The position numbers were made by a program, and so were the translations under genes. From Elusimicrobiota bacterium (lineage in GTDB: Bacteria > Elusimicrobiota > Elusimicrobia > UBA1565 > UBA9628), in assembly GCA_016191335.1 (NCBI GenBank), contig JACPOW010000039.1:24783-73119 (forward strand): a stretch of DNA of 48,337 nt, read 5' to 3'. Below the pieces are notes generated by a model. That model was not told where the DNA came from. It saw nothing but the letters and a program-made list of their open reading frames with translations, and ran no database searches. Shown in pieces: positions 26,051 to 32,765 of the stretch (positions within the stretch are counted from its first letter, which is position 1; every line of letters starts with the position of its first letter).

Positions 26051-28369
26051 ATGAAGCGTTCCCCCGCGCCCCTGGCGCTCGTCTTTTTTCTGGCCCTGTC
26101 GCCCGCCTTCGCGGCGGACGACGCCGCCGACGCCCCCGCCGCGATGCCCGCCCCCGCGGCGCTCAATTGGCGCGTGGCCCCGGCCGACGCGACCCCCGGC
26201 AACGGCGCGTCGCTGAGCGGCCTGGCCGGCACGCCGTCGCGCGGCCTGCTGCGCGACTTCAAGATGATCCTGGAGGGCCAGCCCGAGAGCAGGGCCAAGG
26301 CCGAGCTCGCCGCCGCCGTCGAGGACATGATCAAGGGCGCCGACGCGGTGAAGCCCGCCGAGCAGCAGATCTGGATCGACAACCACCTGGGCGAGCTCAA
26401 CAACACCGTCCGCCACCTCCCGCAGGACGCGCCGAAGACGTTCGCGGCGCAGGCGGCGGCCCAGGCCGCCGCGCTCAACAACCGCGCCGAGCGCTGGGCC
26501 GACGGCCGCGAGCTGGCCGGCATCGCGCTCACCTACGACCCGACGGACAAGGACGCCCTGATCAGCCGCTCCCAGGCCAGCTCCGCGCTCAACGACTTCG
26601 CGCGCGGCTACGCCGACGCCGACGCGGTGCTCCGCCGCCTGCCGAGCGAGGGCCCGGCGTGGACGGCGCGCGCGGCCGCGTCATACGGCCTCGGCAACTA
26701 CCTGCAGGCCGTCGAGGACGCGCGGCGCGCGCTGGCCATCGACCCGAACGACAAGACCGCCTTCGCCCTGATGAAGCTGTCCGAGGGCCGCACCGCCGCC
26801 GCCCCGAAGTTCGAGAACACGAGCCTCGCCCAGTCGGTCGAGCGCGAGTACCACGGCATGGTCCAGCAGCTCAACCAGGTCGAGGCCCTGCGCCAGGCGC
26901 CTCCGGAGCGCCCGGCCGAGAAGTCGGTCCGCCGCTTCATCGACACGGCGGGCTCCAAGCTCGCGGTCAAGGACTACCACGGCGCCATCGGCGAGGCCGA
27001 CAAGGCCCTCGAGCTCGAGCCCGACAACAGCGACGCGCTGTTCTACCGCGCCGCCGCGGAGAACCTGCTCGGGCGCTACGGCGACGCCGACCGGGACGCC
27101 TCGCGCGGGCTGTCCATCTCGCCCTCCGCCGCGTTCCTGCGCGACGCGCGCGCCTGGGCGTACATCCGCATGGGCCGCTTCGCCGACGCGATCGCCGACG
27201 CCAACCACTCGCTCGAGATCGACCCGAAGAACCCCTACGCCTACGCCAACCGCGGCCACGCGCACGAGGGCCGCGGCGACTACGAGGCGATGGCCGCCGA
27301 CCTCAAGACCGCCGCCGTGCTCAACAGCCAGTTCGAGCCCGACTACCGCGACTCGACCCGGCGCCACGGCCTGCTGCCCGCCCAGCTCGCGCACGACGGG
27401 GCCGAGCGCCCCTTCCTCGAGGCCGCGCTGCCCCCCCGCGCCCGCTCCTTCGGCGTCGTCCTGCTCTTCACCGTCGCGGGCGGCCTGCTCATCGGCTTCG
27501 GCCTCATGCACGTCAGCAACGGCCTGCGCGACGGCCGCGAGAAGAAGGCGCGCGCGCCGTCGGGCATCGAGCTCAACTACGAGCTCGGCAAGGCGATCGG
27601 CCACGGCGGGATGGGCATCGTCTACGAGGCCCGCGACAAGCGCCTCAAGCGCCAGGTCGCCATCAAGATGCTCCGCGAGGAGTTCCTGCTCGACGCCGAG
27701 GCCAAGAGGGGCCTCATCGAGGAGGCCGCGATGGTGGCCGAGCTCCAGCATCCCTCGATCGTGGACATCCACGGCATCGAGCAGGACGAGCGCGGGCTGT
27801 ACCTCGTCTTCGAGCGCCTCGAGGGCTGCACCCTCGACGAGGTCATCACCGAGCGGAAGATCCTGCCGCTGGCGGAGATCAAGCGCGTGCTCGGCCCCGT
27901 CTGCTCGGCGCTGACCTACGCGCACGGCCGCGGCGTCGTCCACCGCGACCTGAAGCCCGGGAACGTGATGCTGACCAAGGACGGCGGCGTGAAGGTCCTC
28001 GATTTCGGCATCTCGCGCCACGCGGCGCTCTCCGGCAAGGCGGCGGCGACGACGCAGACCGTCGTCGGGACGCCGCACTACATGGCGCCGGAGCAGGAGT
28101 ACGGCGTCATCCGCCGCGAGAACGACGTGTTCGCGCTCGGCGCGGTGCTCTACGAGATGGTGACCGGCTCGCGCCCGTTCGACGGCACGACGCCGGCCAA
28201 GCTCGCCAAGAGCTACCTGCGCCCCTCGACGCGGGTGCCGGGGCTGAGCCCCGAGCTCGACGCCCTCATCGACCGCACGCTCGAGCCGGACCCCGACAAG
28301 CGCATCCCCACGCCCGCCGAGTTCTGGACCGCCCTCGAGGCGATCAACGACCGGCGCCCGCCCTCCTAG
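26051..28369 (+). CDS. Transmembrane Ser/Thr kinase with N-terminal periplasmic TPRs
   Basis: This 772-residue protein has a signal peptide (to about residue 22), then 440 residues rich in TPR-like repeats (for example GAIGEADKALELEPDNSDALFYRAAAENLLGRY, split over two repeats), one membrane helix (about 465-490) and a C-terminal Hanks-type kinase domain (about 508-765). Kinase motifs are intact: GHGGMGIVYEA, AIKML, HRDLKPGN, DFG, APEQ. The predicted topology puts the TPRs in the periplasm and the kinase in the cytoplasm. Most bacterial kinases of this kind have the kinase first, so the order is reversed. The ligand and targets are unknown. It overlaps the convergent spermidine-synthase-like gene by 4 bases. 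Confidence 0.9.
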   Translation: MKRSPAPLALVFFLALSPAFAADDAADAPAAMPAPAALNWRVAPADATPGNGASLSGLAGTPSRGLLRDFKMILEGQPESRAKAELAAAVEDMIKGADAVKPAEQQIWIDNHLGELNNTVRHLPQDAPKTFAAQAAAQAAALNNRAERWADGRELAGIALTYDPTDKDALISRSQASSALNDFARGYADADAVLRRLPSEGPAWTARAAASYGLGNYLQAVEDARRALAIDPNDKTAFALMKLSEGRTAAAPKFENTSLAQSVEREYHGMVQQLNQVEALRQAPPERPAEKSVRRFIDTAGSKLAVKDYHGAIGEADKALELEPDNSDALFYRAAAENLLGRYGDADRDASRGLSISPSAAFLRDARAWAYIRMGRFADAIADANHSLEIDPKNPYAYANRGHAHEGRGDYEAMAADLKTAAVLNSQFEPDYRDSTRRHGLLPAQLAHDGAERPFLEAALPPRARSFGVVLLFTVAGGLLIGFGLMHVSNGLRDGREKKARAPSGIELNYELGKAIGHGGMGIVYEARDKRLKRQVAIKMLREEFLLDAEAKRGLIEEAAMVAELQHPSIVDIHGIEQDERGLYLVFERLEGCTLDEVITERKILPLAEIKRVLGPVCSALTYAHGRGVVHRDLKPGNVMLTKDGGVKVLDFGISRHAALSGKAAATTQTVVGTPHYMAPEQEYGVIRRENDVFALGAVLYEMVTGSRPFDGTTPAKLAKSYLRPSTRVPGLSPELDALIDRTLEPDPDKRIPTPAEFWTALEAINDRRPPS

Positions 28370-29043
28370 GCGCGGTTGACCGCGAGAAAGATCGTGTGGC
28401 GCTCGTTGCCGCCGTCTTCCGAGGAGTTCACGAGCTTCTCCTCGACGTCGAAGCCCGCCTTGCGCAGGCGCATGCCGAAGCCCTTGTCGGGCGTGGACGA
28501 CCAGATCGCCAGGATGCCCCCGGGGCGCAGGGCCGTGTAGGCGCTGGCTAGGCCCTCCTGGGAGTACAGCCAGTTGTTCGAGTCGCGGGTCAGGCCCTCG
28601 GGGCCGTTGTCCACGTCGAGCAGGATGCCGTCGAACTCGGCGAGCTCGGTCTGCAGGCTCAGCGCCACGTCCTGGAGGCGGACCTCGACGCGGGGATCGT
28701 CGAGCGGGCGGCCGGCCAGGTGCGCGAGCGGGCCTTTGTTCCATTCCAGCACGGCGGGCATCAGCTCGGCCACGACGACCTTCCCTTTAGGCCCCAGCTC
28801 CTTGAGCGCCGCCGCCAAGGTGTAGCCCATGCCCAGGCCGCCGATCAGGATCCTCGCCTCCGGCAGATGCGAGAGCTTCGAACAGACGAGCTGGGCGAGG
28901 TCGTCCTCGGACTTGTGGATCTCGCTGCTCATCAGCTCGGTGTCCTGCACCCAGATCGTGAAGACGCCGTCCTTCCGGGAGAGGCGCAAGGTCGCGCCCT
29001 CGCCTGGGATGCGGACGCCGCCGAGCTCGAAGGTATCGCCCAT
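28366..29043 (-). CDS. Spermidine-synthase-fold protein (SAM-binding-like)
   Basis: This 225-residue protein has the class I methyltransferase-like fold of the spermine/spermidine synthase superfamily: motif I ILIGGLGMGYTLAAAL, motif II acidic strand KVVVAELMPAVLEW, then DGILLDVDNGPEGLT and LRPGGILAIWSS. Small stand-alone members like this are common, but their substrate is not settled; an aminopropyl or methyl transferase role is inferred only from the fold. ATG at 29043 is preceded by TACACT (29052-29057) at 8 bases. It lies downstream of the EVE gene on the same strand. Confidence 0.75.
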   Translation of the reverse strand: MGDTFELGGVRIPGEGATLRLSRKDGVFTIWVQDTELMSSEIHKSEDDLAQLVCSKLSHLPEARILIGGLGMGYTLAAALKELGPKGKVVVAELMPAVLEWNKGPLAHLAGRPLDDPRVEVRLQDVALSLQTELAEFDGILLDVDNGPEGLTRDSNNWLYSQEGLASAYTALRPGGILAIWSSTPDKGFGMRLRKAGFDVEEKLVNSSEDGGNERHTIFLAVNRA

Positions 29044-29051
29044 GGTCCCCT

Positions 29052-29057
29052 AGTGTA
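29052..29057 (-). promoter_or_regulatory. -10-like box for leaderless spermidine-synthase-like gene
   Basis: TACACT lies 8 bases before the ATG. The predicted start of transcription is within 2-3 bases of the start codon. A -35 match is poor (TTCAAC at a 19-base spacer, inside the neighbouring palindrome). Confidence 0.4.
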
Positions 29058-29078
29058 GCCTTTGGGTGGTGAGCCCGT

Positions 29079-29102
29079 TGAACTGTTTCCGGAAACAGTT
29101 CA
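29079..29102. repeat. 24-bp perfect palindrome, copy 1 of the CTGTTTCCGGAAACAG family
   Basis: The core CTGTTTCCGGAAACAG is extended by TGAA on the left and TTCA on the right, giving a perfect 24-bp palindrome centred at 29090/29091. It includes the stop codon of the EVE gene and lies 36-59 bases before the spermidine-synthase-like gene. Confidence 0.7.
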
Positions 29103-29555
29103 CGCGAGACGGGTGATGATCTTCCACTGCAGAGCGGTCACGGGGACGATGGACAGGCGCGAGCGCCTGAACAGGGCCATGTCCGCGAGCGCGGGCGTCC
29201 CGCGCAGCTCGTCGAGCGGGACGAGGCGCGGCAGCTTGGCGACGAAGCGCAGATCCACCTGAAACCAGACGGGGGCCTCCGGCGCCGCGCGCGGCTCGAA
29301 GTAATCGCTCTTCGGGTCGAACTGGGTGGGGTCGGGGTAGGCGAGGCGGCTCACCTCGGCGATGCCGGCGACTCCGGAGGGCTTGGCGTTGGAGTGATAG
29401 AACAGGACCTTGTCGCCGACCTTCATGGACTTCATGAAGTTGCGCGCCTCGTAGTTGCGCACCCCGTTCCAGCCCTCGGTCTTCTTCTTGGCCAGGTCGT
29501 CGATGCCGAACACGTCCGGCTCCGACTTCATCAGCCAGAGGCTCGCCGCGCTCAT
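29100..29555 (-). CDS. EVE-domain protein
   Basis: This 151-residue protein is a single EVE (PUA-like) domain: LWLMKSEPDVFGIDDL, then GWNGVRNYEARNFMKSMKVGDKVLFYHSN, GVAGIAEV, DYFEP, and VPLDELR near the end. EVE domains bind modified bases in DNA or RNA (as in human THYN1) and in bacteria are often linked to restriction of modified DNA. No restriction partner is adjacent. Its ATG overlaps the stop of the exported nucleotidyltransferase-like gene as ATGA, so the two are translated together. Confidence 0.9.
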   Translation of the reverse strand: MSAASLWLMKSEPDVFGIDDLAKKKTEGWNGVRNYEARNFMKSMKVGDKVLFYHSNAKPSGVAGIAEVSRLAYPDPTQFDPKSDYFEPRAAPEAPVWFQVDLRFVAKLPRLVPLDELRGTPALADMALFRRSRLSIVPVTALQWKIITRLA

Positions 29556-30901
29556 CTCTTGACGAGCAGGTCCCGGAGGTCCGCGAGGCGGAAGTAGGAC
29601 CACACCCACGCCTTCCAGAAGGCGCCGGCGGCGCGGCCGCGCAGGCGCGACCAGCCCGTCGGCGCCGGCGGCGCGAAGGAGTCCTTCGACAGCGCGGCGA
29701 CGGCCGCGGGGTCGGGGGAGATCACGAGGTAGCCCTCGGCGAAGCTGTCCCGCACGACCTCGGGGGAAGGCGGCAAGGTCGAGGCGAAGCCCTCGATGTC
29801 CTTGAGGCGGTTCTCCGTCCAGTTGCGGTCGAGCGCGGCGGCGAACGGCTTGATCGCGGCGGTGCCGCCGTCCTCGGTGACGAGCTGGTAGTCGATGTCG
29901 CTCGAGGGTCCGGATTGGCCGATCGAGTAGGAGCCGAGCAGGGCCATCGCGATCACGCGGCGGCCGCGGGGAAGGTCCTTGTTGACCTCGAGGATCGAGG
30001 CGACGACGGCGGCGCGGAAGGACGCCAGGACGAGGGGCTGGCGCGTCGCGCGGTGCTCGTCGATCCTCGCGAGCTGCTCGTCGGTGAGCATCGCGTCGAT
30101 CTTCGCGGCGAGCAGCTCCGGGGCCATCGTGGGCAGCTCGTAGAAGACGCCGAAGGCCTTCTTGCGGTAGTAGCTGGGGCGCTCGAGCGGCACGACCTTG
30201 TCCACGCGGTCGAGGTAGCTCAGGAAGGACGCGCGCGCCTCGGGGTCCTTCGGGAAGTAGCGCTCCCAGAGCTTGACCGCCTCGCGGCGGATGGTCGCGC
30301 GGTCGGCGACCTGGGGGCCGGCGGTGCGCACGACGCCCGAGTACGCCTTAGTGCGCCAGTCGATCCACATGCCCTCGAGGTCGCGCACGGCGCGCGGCCT
30401 GCCCGCGGTGTCGGCCTTCTGCTGAAGGACCATCGAGCGCAGCAGGACGGAGCGCGAGCCGAGGAAGAACTTCGTCGTCTCCCAATGGGAGCGGCGCAGC
30501 AAAGCGCGCGCCTGCTCCGCGGGGACGGCGCCGGTCCACAGGGCCTCGGCGTCCGGGGCCTCGGCGAGAGCGGCGATCTGCTCGCGGGCCGAGGCCGCGG
30601 GGACGGCGGCGGGCGCCGGAGCGGCGGGACGCGCCGGCTCGGGAGCGGCGGCGGCGGGACGGGCCGCGGCGAGGGCGGCGGGCAGCGCGACGGCGGGGGC
30701 CGGCGTGAAGGCCGGCGCCGAGAGCGGCGTGGAGAGCACGGCGTTCAGCGACGGCGCGATCGACGGCGCGGAAACGGCCGGCGCCGCGAGGACGGGCATG
30801 CTCGTCTGCAGACCGACCCGCGCGCCGCGCATCTGAGCCGAGGCGAACGAGGGGACCAACGCGAGGCAAAGGACCGGCAGGAAGGAGAGGCGTTTCGCCA
30901 T
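29552..30901 (-). CDS. Exported protein with nucleotidyltransferase-like motif
   Basis: This 449-residue protein has a signal peptide (MAKRLSFLPVLCLALVPSFASAQ), an Ala/Pro/Ser-rich leader to about residue 105, then a helical region and, near residue 325, ALLGSYSIGQSGPSSDIDYQLV. This reads as the GS...G...SDIDY active-site motif of the nucleotidyltransferase superfamily (GlnD/DUF294-like), with the two catalytic acids. Such enzymes normally use cytoplasmic NTPs, so an exported version is odd. A basic hydrophobic C-terminus (WKAWVWSYFRLADLRDLLVKR) may associate with membrane. The gene has its own strong promoter and is coupled to the EVE gene. Function is unknown. Confidence 0.7.
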   Translation of the reverse strand: MAKRLSFLPVLCLALVPSFASAQMRGARVGLQTSMPVLAAPAVSAPSIAPSLNAVLSTPLSAPAFTPAPAVALPAALAAARPAAAAPEPARPAAPAPAAVPAASAREQIAALAEAPDAEALWTGAVPAEQARALLRRSHWETTKFFLGSRSVLLRSMVLQQKADTAGRPRAVRDLEGMWIDWRTKAYSGVVRTAGPQVADRATIRREAVKLWERYFPKDPEARASFLSYLDRVDKVVPLERPSYYRKKAFGVFYELPTMAPELLAAKIDAMLTDEQLARIDEHRATRQPLVLASFRAAVVASILEVNKDLPRGRRVIAMALLGSYSIGQSGPSSDIDYQLVTEDGGTAAIKPFAAALDRNWTENRLKDIEGFASTLPPSPEVVRDSFAEGYLVISPDPAAVAALSKDSFAPPAPTGWSRLRGRAAGAFWKAWVWSYFRLADLRDLLVKR

Positions 30902-30907
30902 TCCTCT

Positions 30908-30936
30908 ATTATGGATGAATACGGCGCCCGCGTCAG
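30908..30936 (-). promoter_or_regulatory. Promoter for leaderless exported nucleotidyltransferase-like gene
   Basis: On the minus strand CTGACG (30931-30936), a 17-base spacer and CATAAT (30908-30913) are followed by 6 bases and the ATG at 30901. Confidence 0.6.
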
Positions 30937-30969
30937 CGGTCCTTCGGCCCCCGCGCCGGGCCGATGGGC

Positions 30970-31821
30970 CTAAAAGGGCAGGAGGCGGCGCACGCGGCCC
31001 TCGATGAGGAACAGGGCCGTGTCCTCGCCCTTCGCGTGGGTGGCGGCGAGGTTGGCCTCGTCGACGGCGCGGTGCAGGGCGTTCATGTACTGGCGCATGA
31101 CGCTCGAGGAGGCGCGCACGAGCTCGAGGCGCTCGCCGAAAGGGCCTCCCTGCCGCGCGGCCATCGCGTCCCAGTAGCCGCGCACGCGCTCGAGCAGGGG
31201 CTCCATGCCCTTGCTGCGGCCGGGGAAGGTCCAGAACTTGCCGGGATGGCGCGTCTTGTAGCGTCCGGGGGAGGTGGCGCGCAGCAGCCTGACCTTCGTG
31301 AGGCGCTCGAGGGCGTCGGCCGCGGCCTTCGGCGGGCAGCCCAGGCGGCCGGCGATGTCCTTCGGGGTCCAGGAGCCGTCGTCGTTGAGCAGGAGCTCCG
31401 AGGTCCAGTACGAGGTCTCGTCGTGCGAGACGGCCGTGAACTGGTCGATGTTCATGTGCATCAGGTGCTCGCGCTTGAGGCGGTCGAAGCCGCCCTCGGC
31501 GAGCGTCGGCGAGACCGTCGGCACCGACTTGCTCACCGAGCCGACGATGAGCTCGTAGGCCTCCGGCGAGCCGAGCACGTCGAGGAGGTAGGCGCGGAAC
31601 AGGGCGCGCGCGCCGTCGGCGGCGGGGGCCAGGCGCAGGGCCTTGAGGATCGCGCCGAAGGCCTCCGCGCGCGGGGCCTTGGCGCCCTTCTCGAGGCGCA
31701 GGTAATGGACGTAGGTGAAGCCGAAGTGCCGGCGGCCGCCGTTGCGGTGATAGAAGCGGTACGCCGACGGGAATCCGGCCTCGCGGCGCAGGGACAGCAG
31801 GGCTTCGGAGAAAGCGCTCAT
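30970..31821 (-). CDS. HTH transcriptional regulator, TIGR02147/DUF4423-like
   Basis: This 283-residue protein has an N-terminal helix-turn-helix-like segment (YVHYLRLEKGAKAPRAEAFGAILKALRL), then a central winged-helix-like segment (WTPKDIAGRLGCPPKAAADALERLTKVRLLR) and a helical C-terminus (ERVRGYWDAMA..., SSSVMRQYMNALHRAVDEA). This layout resembles the TIGR02147/DUF4423 family described from Fibrobacter and other deep-branching bacteria. Target genes are unknown. TATGAT (31829-31834) ends 7 bases before the ATG. Confidence 0.6.
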   Translation of the reverse strand: MSAFSEALLSLRREAGFPSAYRFYHRNGGRRHFGFTYVHYLRLEKGAKAPRAEAFGAILKALRLAPAADGARALFRAYLLDVLGSPEAYELIVGSVSKSVPTVSPTLAEGGFDRLKREHLMHMNIDQFTAVSHDETSYWTSELLLNDDGSWTPKDIAGRLGCPPKAAADALERLTKVRLLRATSPGRYKTRHPGKFWTFPGRSKGMEPLLERVRGYWDAMAARQGGPFGERLELVRASSSVMRQYMNALHRAVDEANLAATHAKGEDTALFLIEGRVRRLLPF

Positions 31822-31828
31822 GCGCTAC

Positions 31829-31834
31829 ATCATA
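31829..31834 (-). promoter_or_regulatory. -10-like box for leaderless regulator
   Basis: TATGAT lies 7 bases before the ATG at 31821. No -35 match is seen at normal spacing and there is no Shine-Dalgarno sequence. Confidence 0.4.
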
Positions 31835-31848
31835 CCACTCTGATTATT

Positions 31849-32376
31849 CTAGAGGACGCGCGGCGCGCCGCCGTCGTCCCAGGCGACCGGGGTCAGGCCC
31901 AGGGCGCGGGCGGAGGCGGCCATGCGCTCGAGATGGGGGCCGAGGAGCTCGGGGATGAGCAGGACCGCGTCGGCGCCGCCCGCCCGGGCGCGCTCGAGCT
32001 GCCAGGAGTCGACCACGTAGTCCATCATCGCGAGCAGGGCGTCGGGGACCGCCGCGCGGACCGCGTCGAGGTGGGCGTAATCGCCGGCGTGGAAGTTGCG
32101 CTCGGTCCAGACGCCGAGGCCGGTGGCGCCGCGGCCCACGGCCGACACGGCGCGCCGGGCGGCGTACTCCGCGGTGACCTCGCCGCCGGAGACGAGAAGG
32201 CCGATGCCCGGCGTGGCGAAGCGCAGGTCCATCACGATCCCGGACAGGGCCGGCTTGAAGTCCCGGGGCGTCCGGGCGTATCCGGGCAGCGCCCTCAAGG
32301 CCTCGACGGGCTGCTGGGCCTTGAGCTTCTCGACGCGCCGCGCGGCGTGCGCGGCCCTACCGGCCAGCTCGCTCAT
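31849..32376 (-). CDS. Truncated TrpC-like (indole-glycerol-phosphate synthase fold) protein
   Basis: This 175-residue protein follows the first half of TrpC: FKPALSG, IVMDLRFATPGIG (where TrpC has an E-K-SPS motif), YAARRAVSAVGRGATGLGVWTERNFHAGDYAHLDAVR split by strands, WQLERARAGGADAVLLIPELLG and a strand AWDDGG (where TrpC has its EVH). TrpC is normally about 260 residues; the last four strands are missing. The catalytic Glu and Lys of the EIK motif read Asp and Arg, and the KDF lysine reads MMDYV. It therefore looks inactive as an indole-glycerol-phosphate synthase. The frame is intact and has its own promoter-like box, so it is probably expressed. TIM-barrel fold assignment is inference. 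Confidence 0.6.
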   Translation of the reverse strand: MSELAGRAAHAARRVEKLKAQQPVEALRALPGYARTPRDFKPALSGIVMDLRFATPGIGLLVSGGEVTAEYAARRAVSAVGRGATGLGVWTERNFHAGDYAHLDAVRAAVPDALLAMMDYVVDSWQLERARAGGADAVLLIPELLGPHLERMAASARALGLTPVAWDDGGAPRVL

Positions 32377-32382
32377 CGGCCC

Positions 32383-32388
32383 ATCATA
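32383..32388 (-). promoter_or_regulatory. -10-like box for leaderless TrpC-like gene
   Basis: TATGAT lies 6 bases before the ATG at 32376, inside GC-rich surroundings, with no Shine-Dalgarno sequence. Confidence 0.4.
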
Positions 32389-32398
32389 GCAAACGGCG

Positions 32399-32614
32399 CT
32401 ATTCGGTCTCGAAGCAGAACTCCATGTCCTCGACGGCCTGCACGACGAGGCCCGCCTGCGCGGGGAAGGAGAACTTGTGAGCCTTGTCCAGGACGAAGTC
32501 CCGGGAGTCCCCCTCGATCGTCGCCCAGCCTTTCCCGGAGACGCCGCGCACGGTCAGCTTCCCGGAGACGGACGGAGTCCACATCTGCCCTTTCGCCAGA
32601 GTTAAATTGGTCAT
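32399..32614 (-). CDS. DUF2917-like small protein
   Basis: This 71-residue protein resembles DUF2917: LTLAKGQMWTP, LTVRGVSGKGWATIEGDSRDFVLDKAHKF, then VVQAVEDMEF. The family is a small beta-rich cupin-like fold of unknown function. An ATG at 32620 would add two residues, but a TACACT box (32621-32626) touches it, so transcription should begin at the second ATG (32614), which I chose. Confidence 0.65.
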   Translation of the reverse strand: MTNLTLAKGQMWTPSVSGKLTVRGVSGKGWATIEGDSRDFVLDKAHKFSFPAQAGLVVQAVEDMEFCFETE

Positions 32615-32620
32615 GCCCAT

Positions 32621-32626
32621 AGTGTA
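32621..32626 (-). promoter_or_regulatory. -10-like box for leaderless DUF2917 gene
   Basis: TACACT on the minus strand, 6 bases before the ATG at 32614. The same hexamer serves the CPXCG, kinase and spermidine-synthase-like genes. Confidence 0.4.
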
Positions 32627-32677
32627 GCGCCGCCCCGACTATGAGTACAGATTCAGCGATATATAATTGTGACCATA

Positions 32678-32701
32678 ACAGTTTTATTTATGCTAAACTG
32701 T
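32678..32701. promoter_or_regulatory. Dyad operator candidate upstream of the MocR gene
   Basis: ACAGTTT and AAACTGT are perfect 7-base arms around a 10-base AT-rich spacer. A possible promoter, TTGTGA (32667-32672) with TATGCT (32689-32694) at 16 bases, runs through it. MocR/GntR regulators often repress their own genes, so autoregulation is plausible. Confidence 0.45.
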
Positions 32702-32752
32702 GCTTGTCGCCGAAGCGCGGGCCTGTGCCGGGTCGCGCGGCGGACGGCGTCC

Positions 32753-32758
32753 TATAAT
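32753..32758 (+). promoter_or_regulatory. Perfect -10 box for leaderless MocR gene
   Basis: TATAAT, a perfect -10 hexamer in a GC-rich stretch, lies 7 bases before the ATG at 32766. There is no Shine-Dalgarno sequence. Confidence 0.5.
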
Positions 32759-32765
32759 CATCGTC

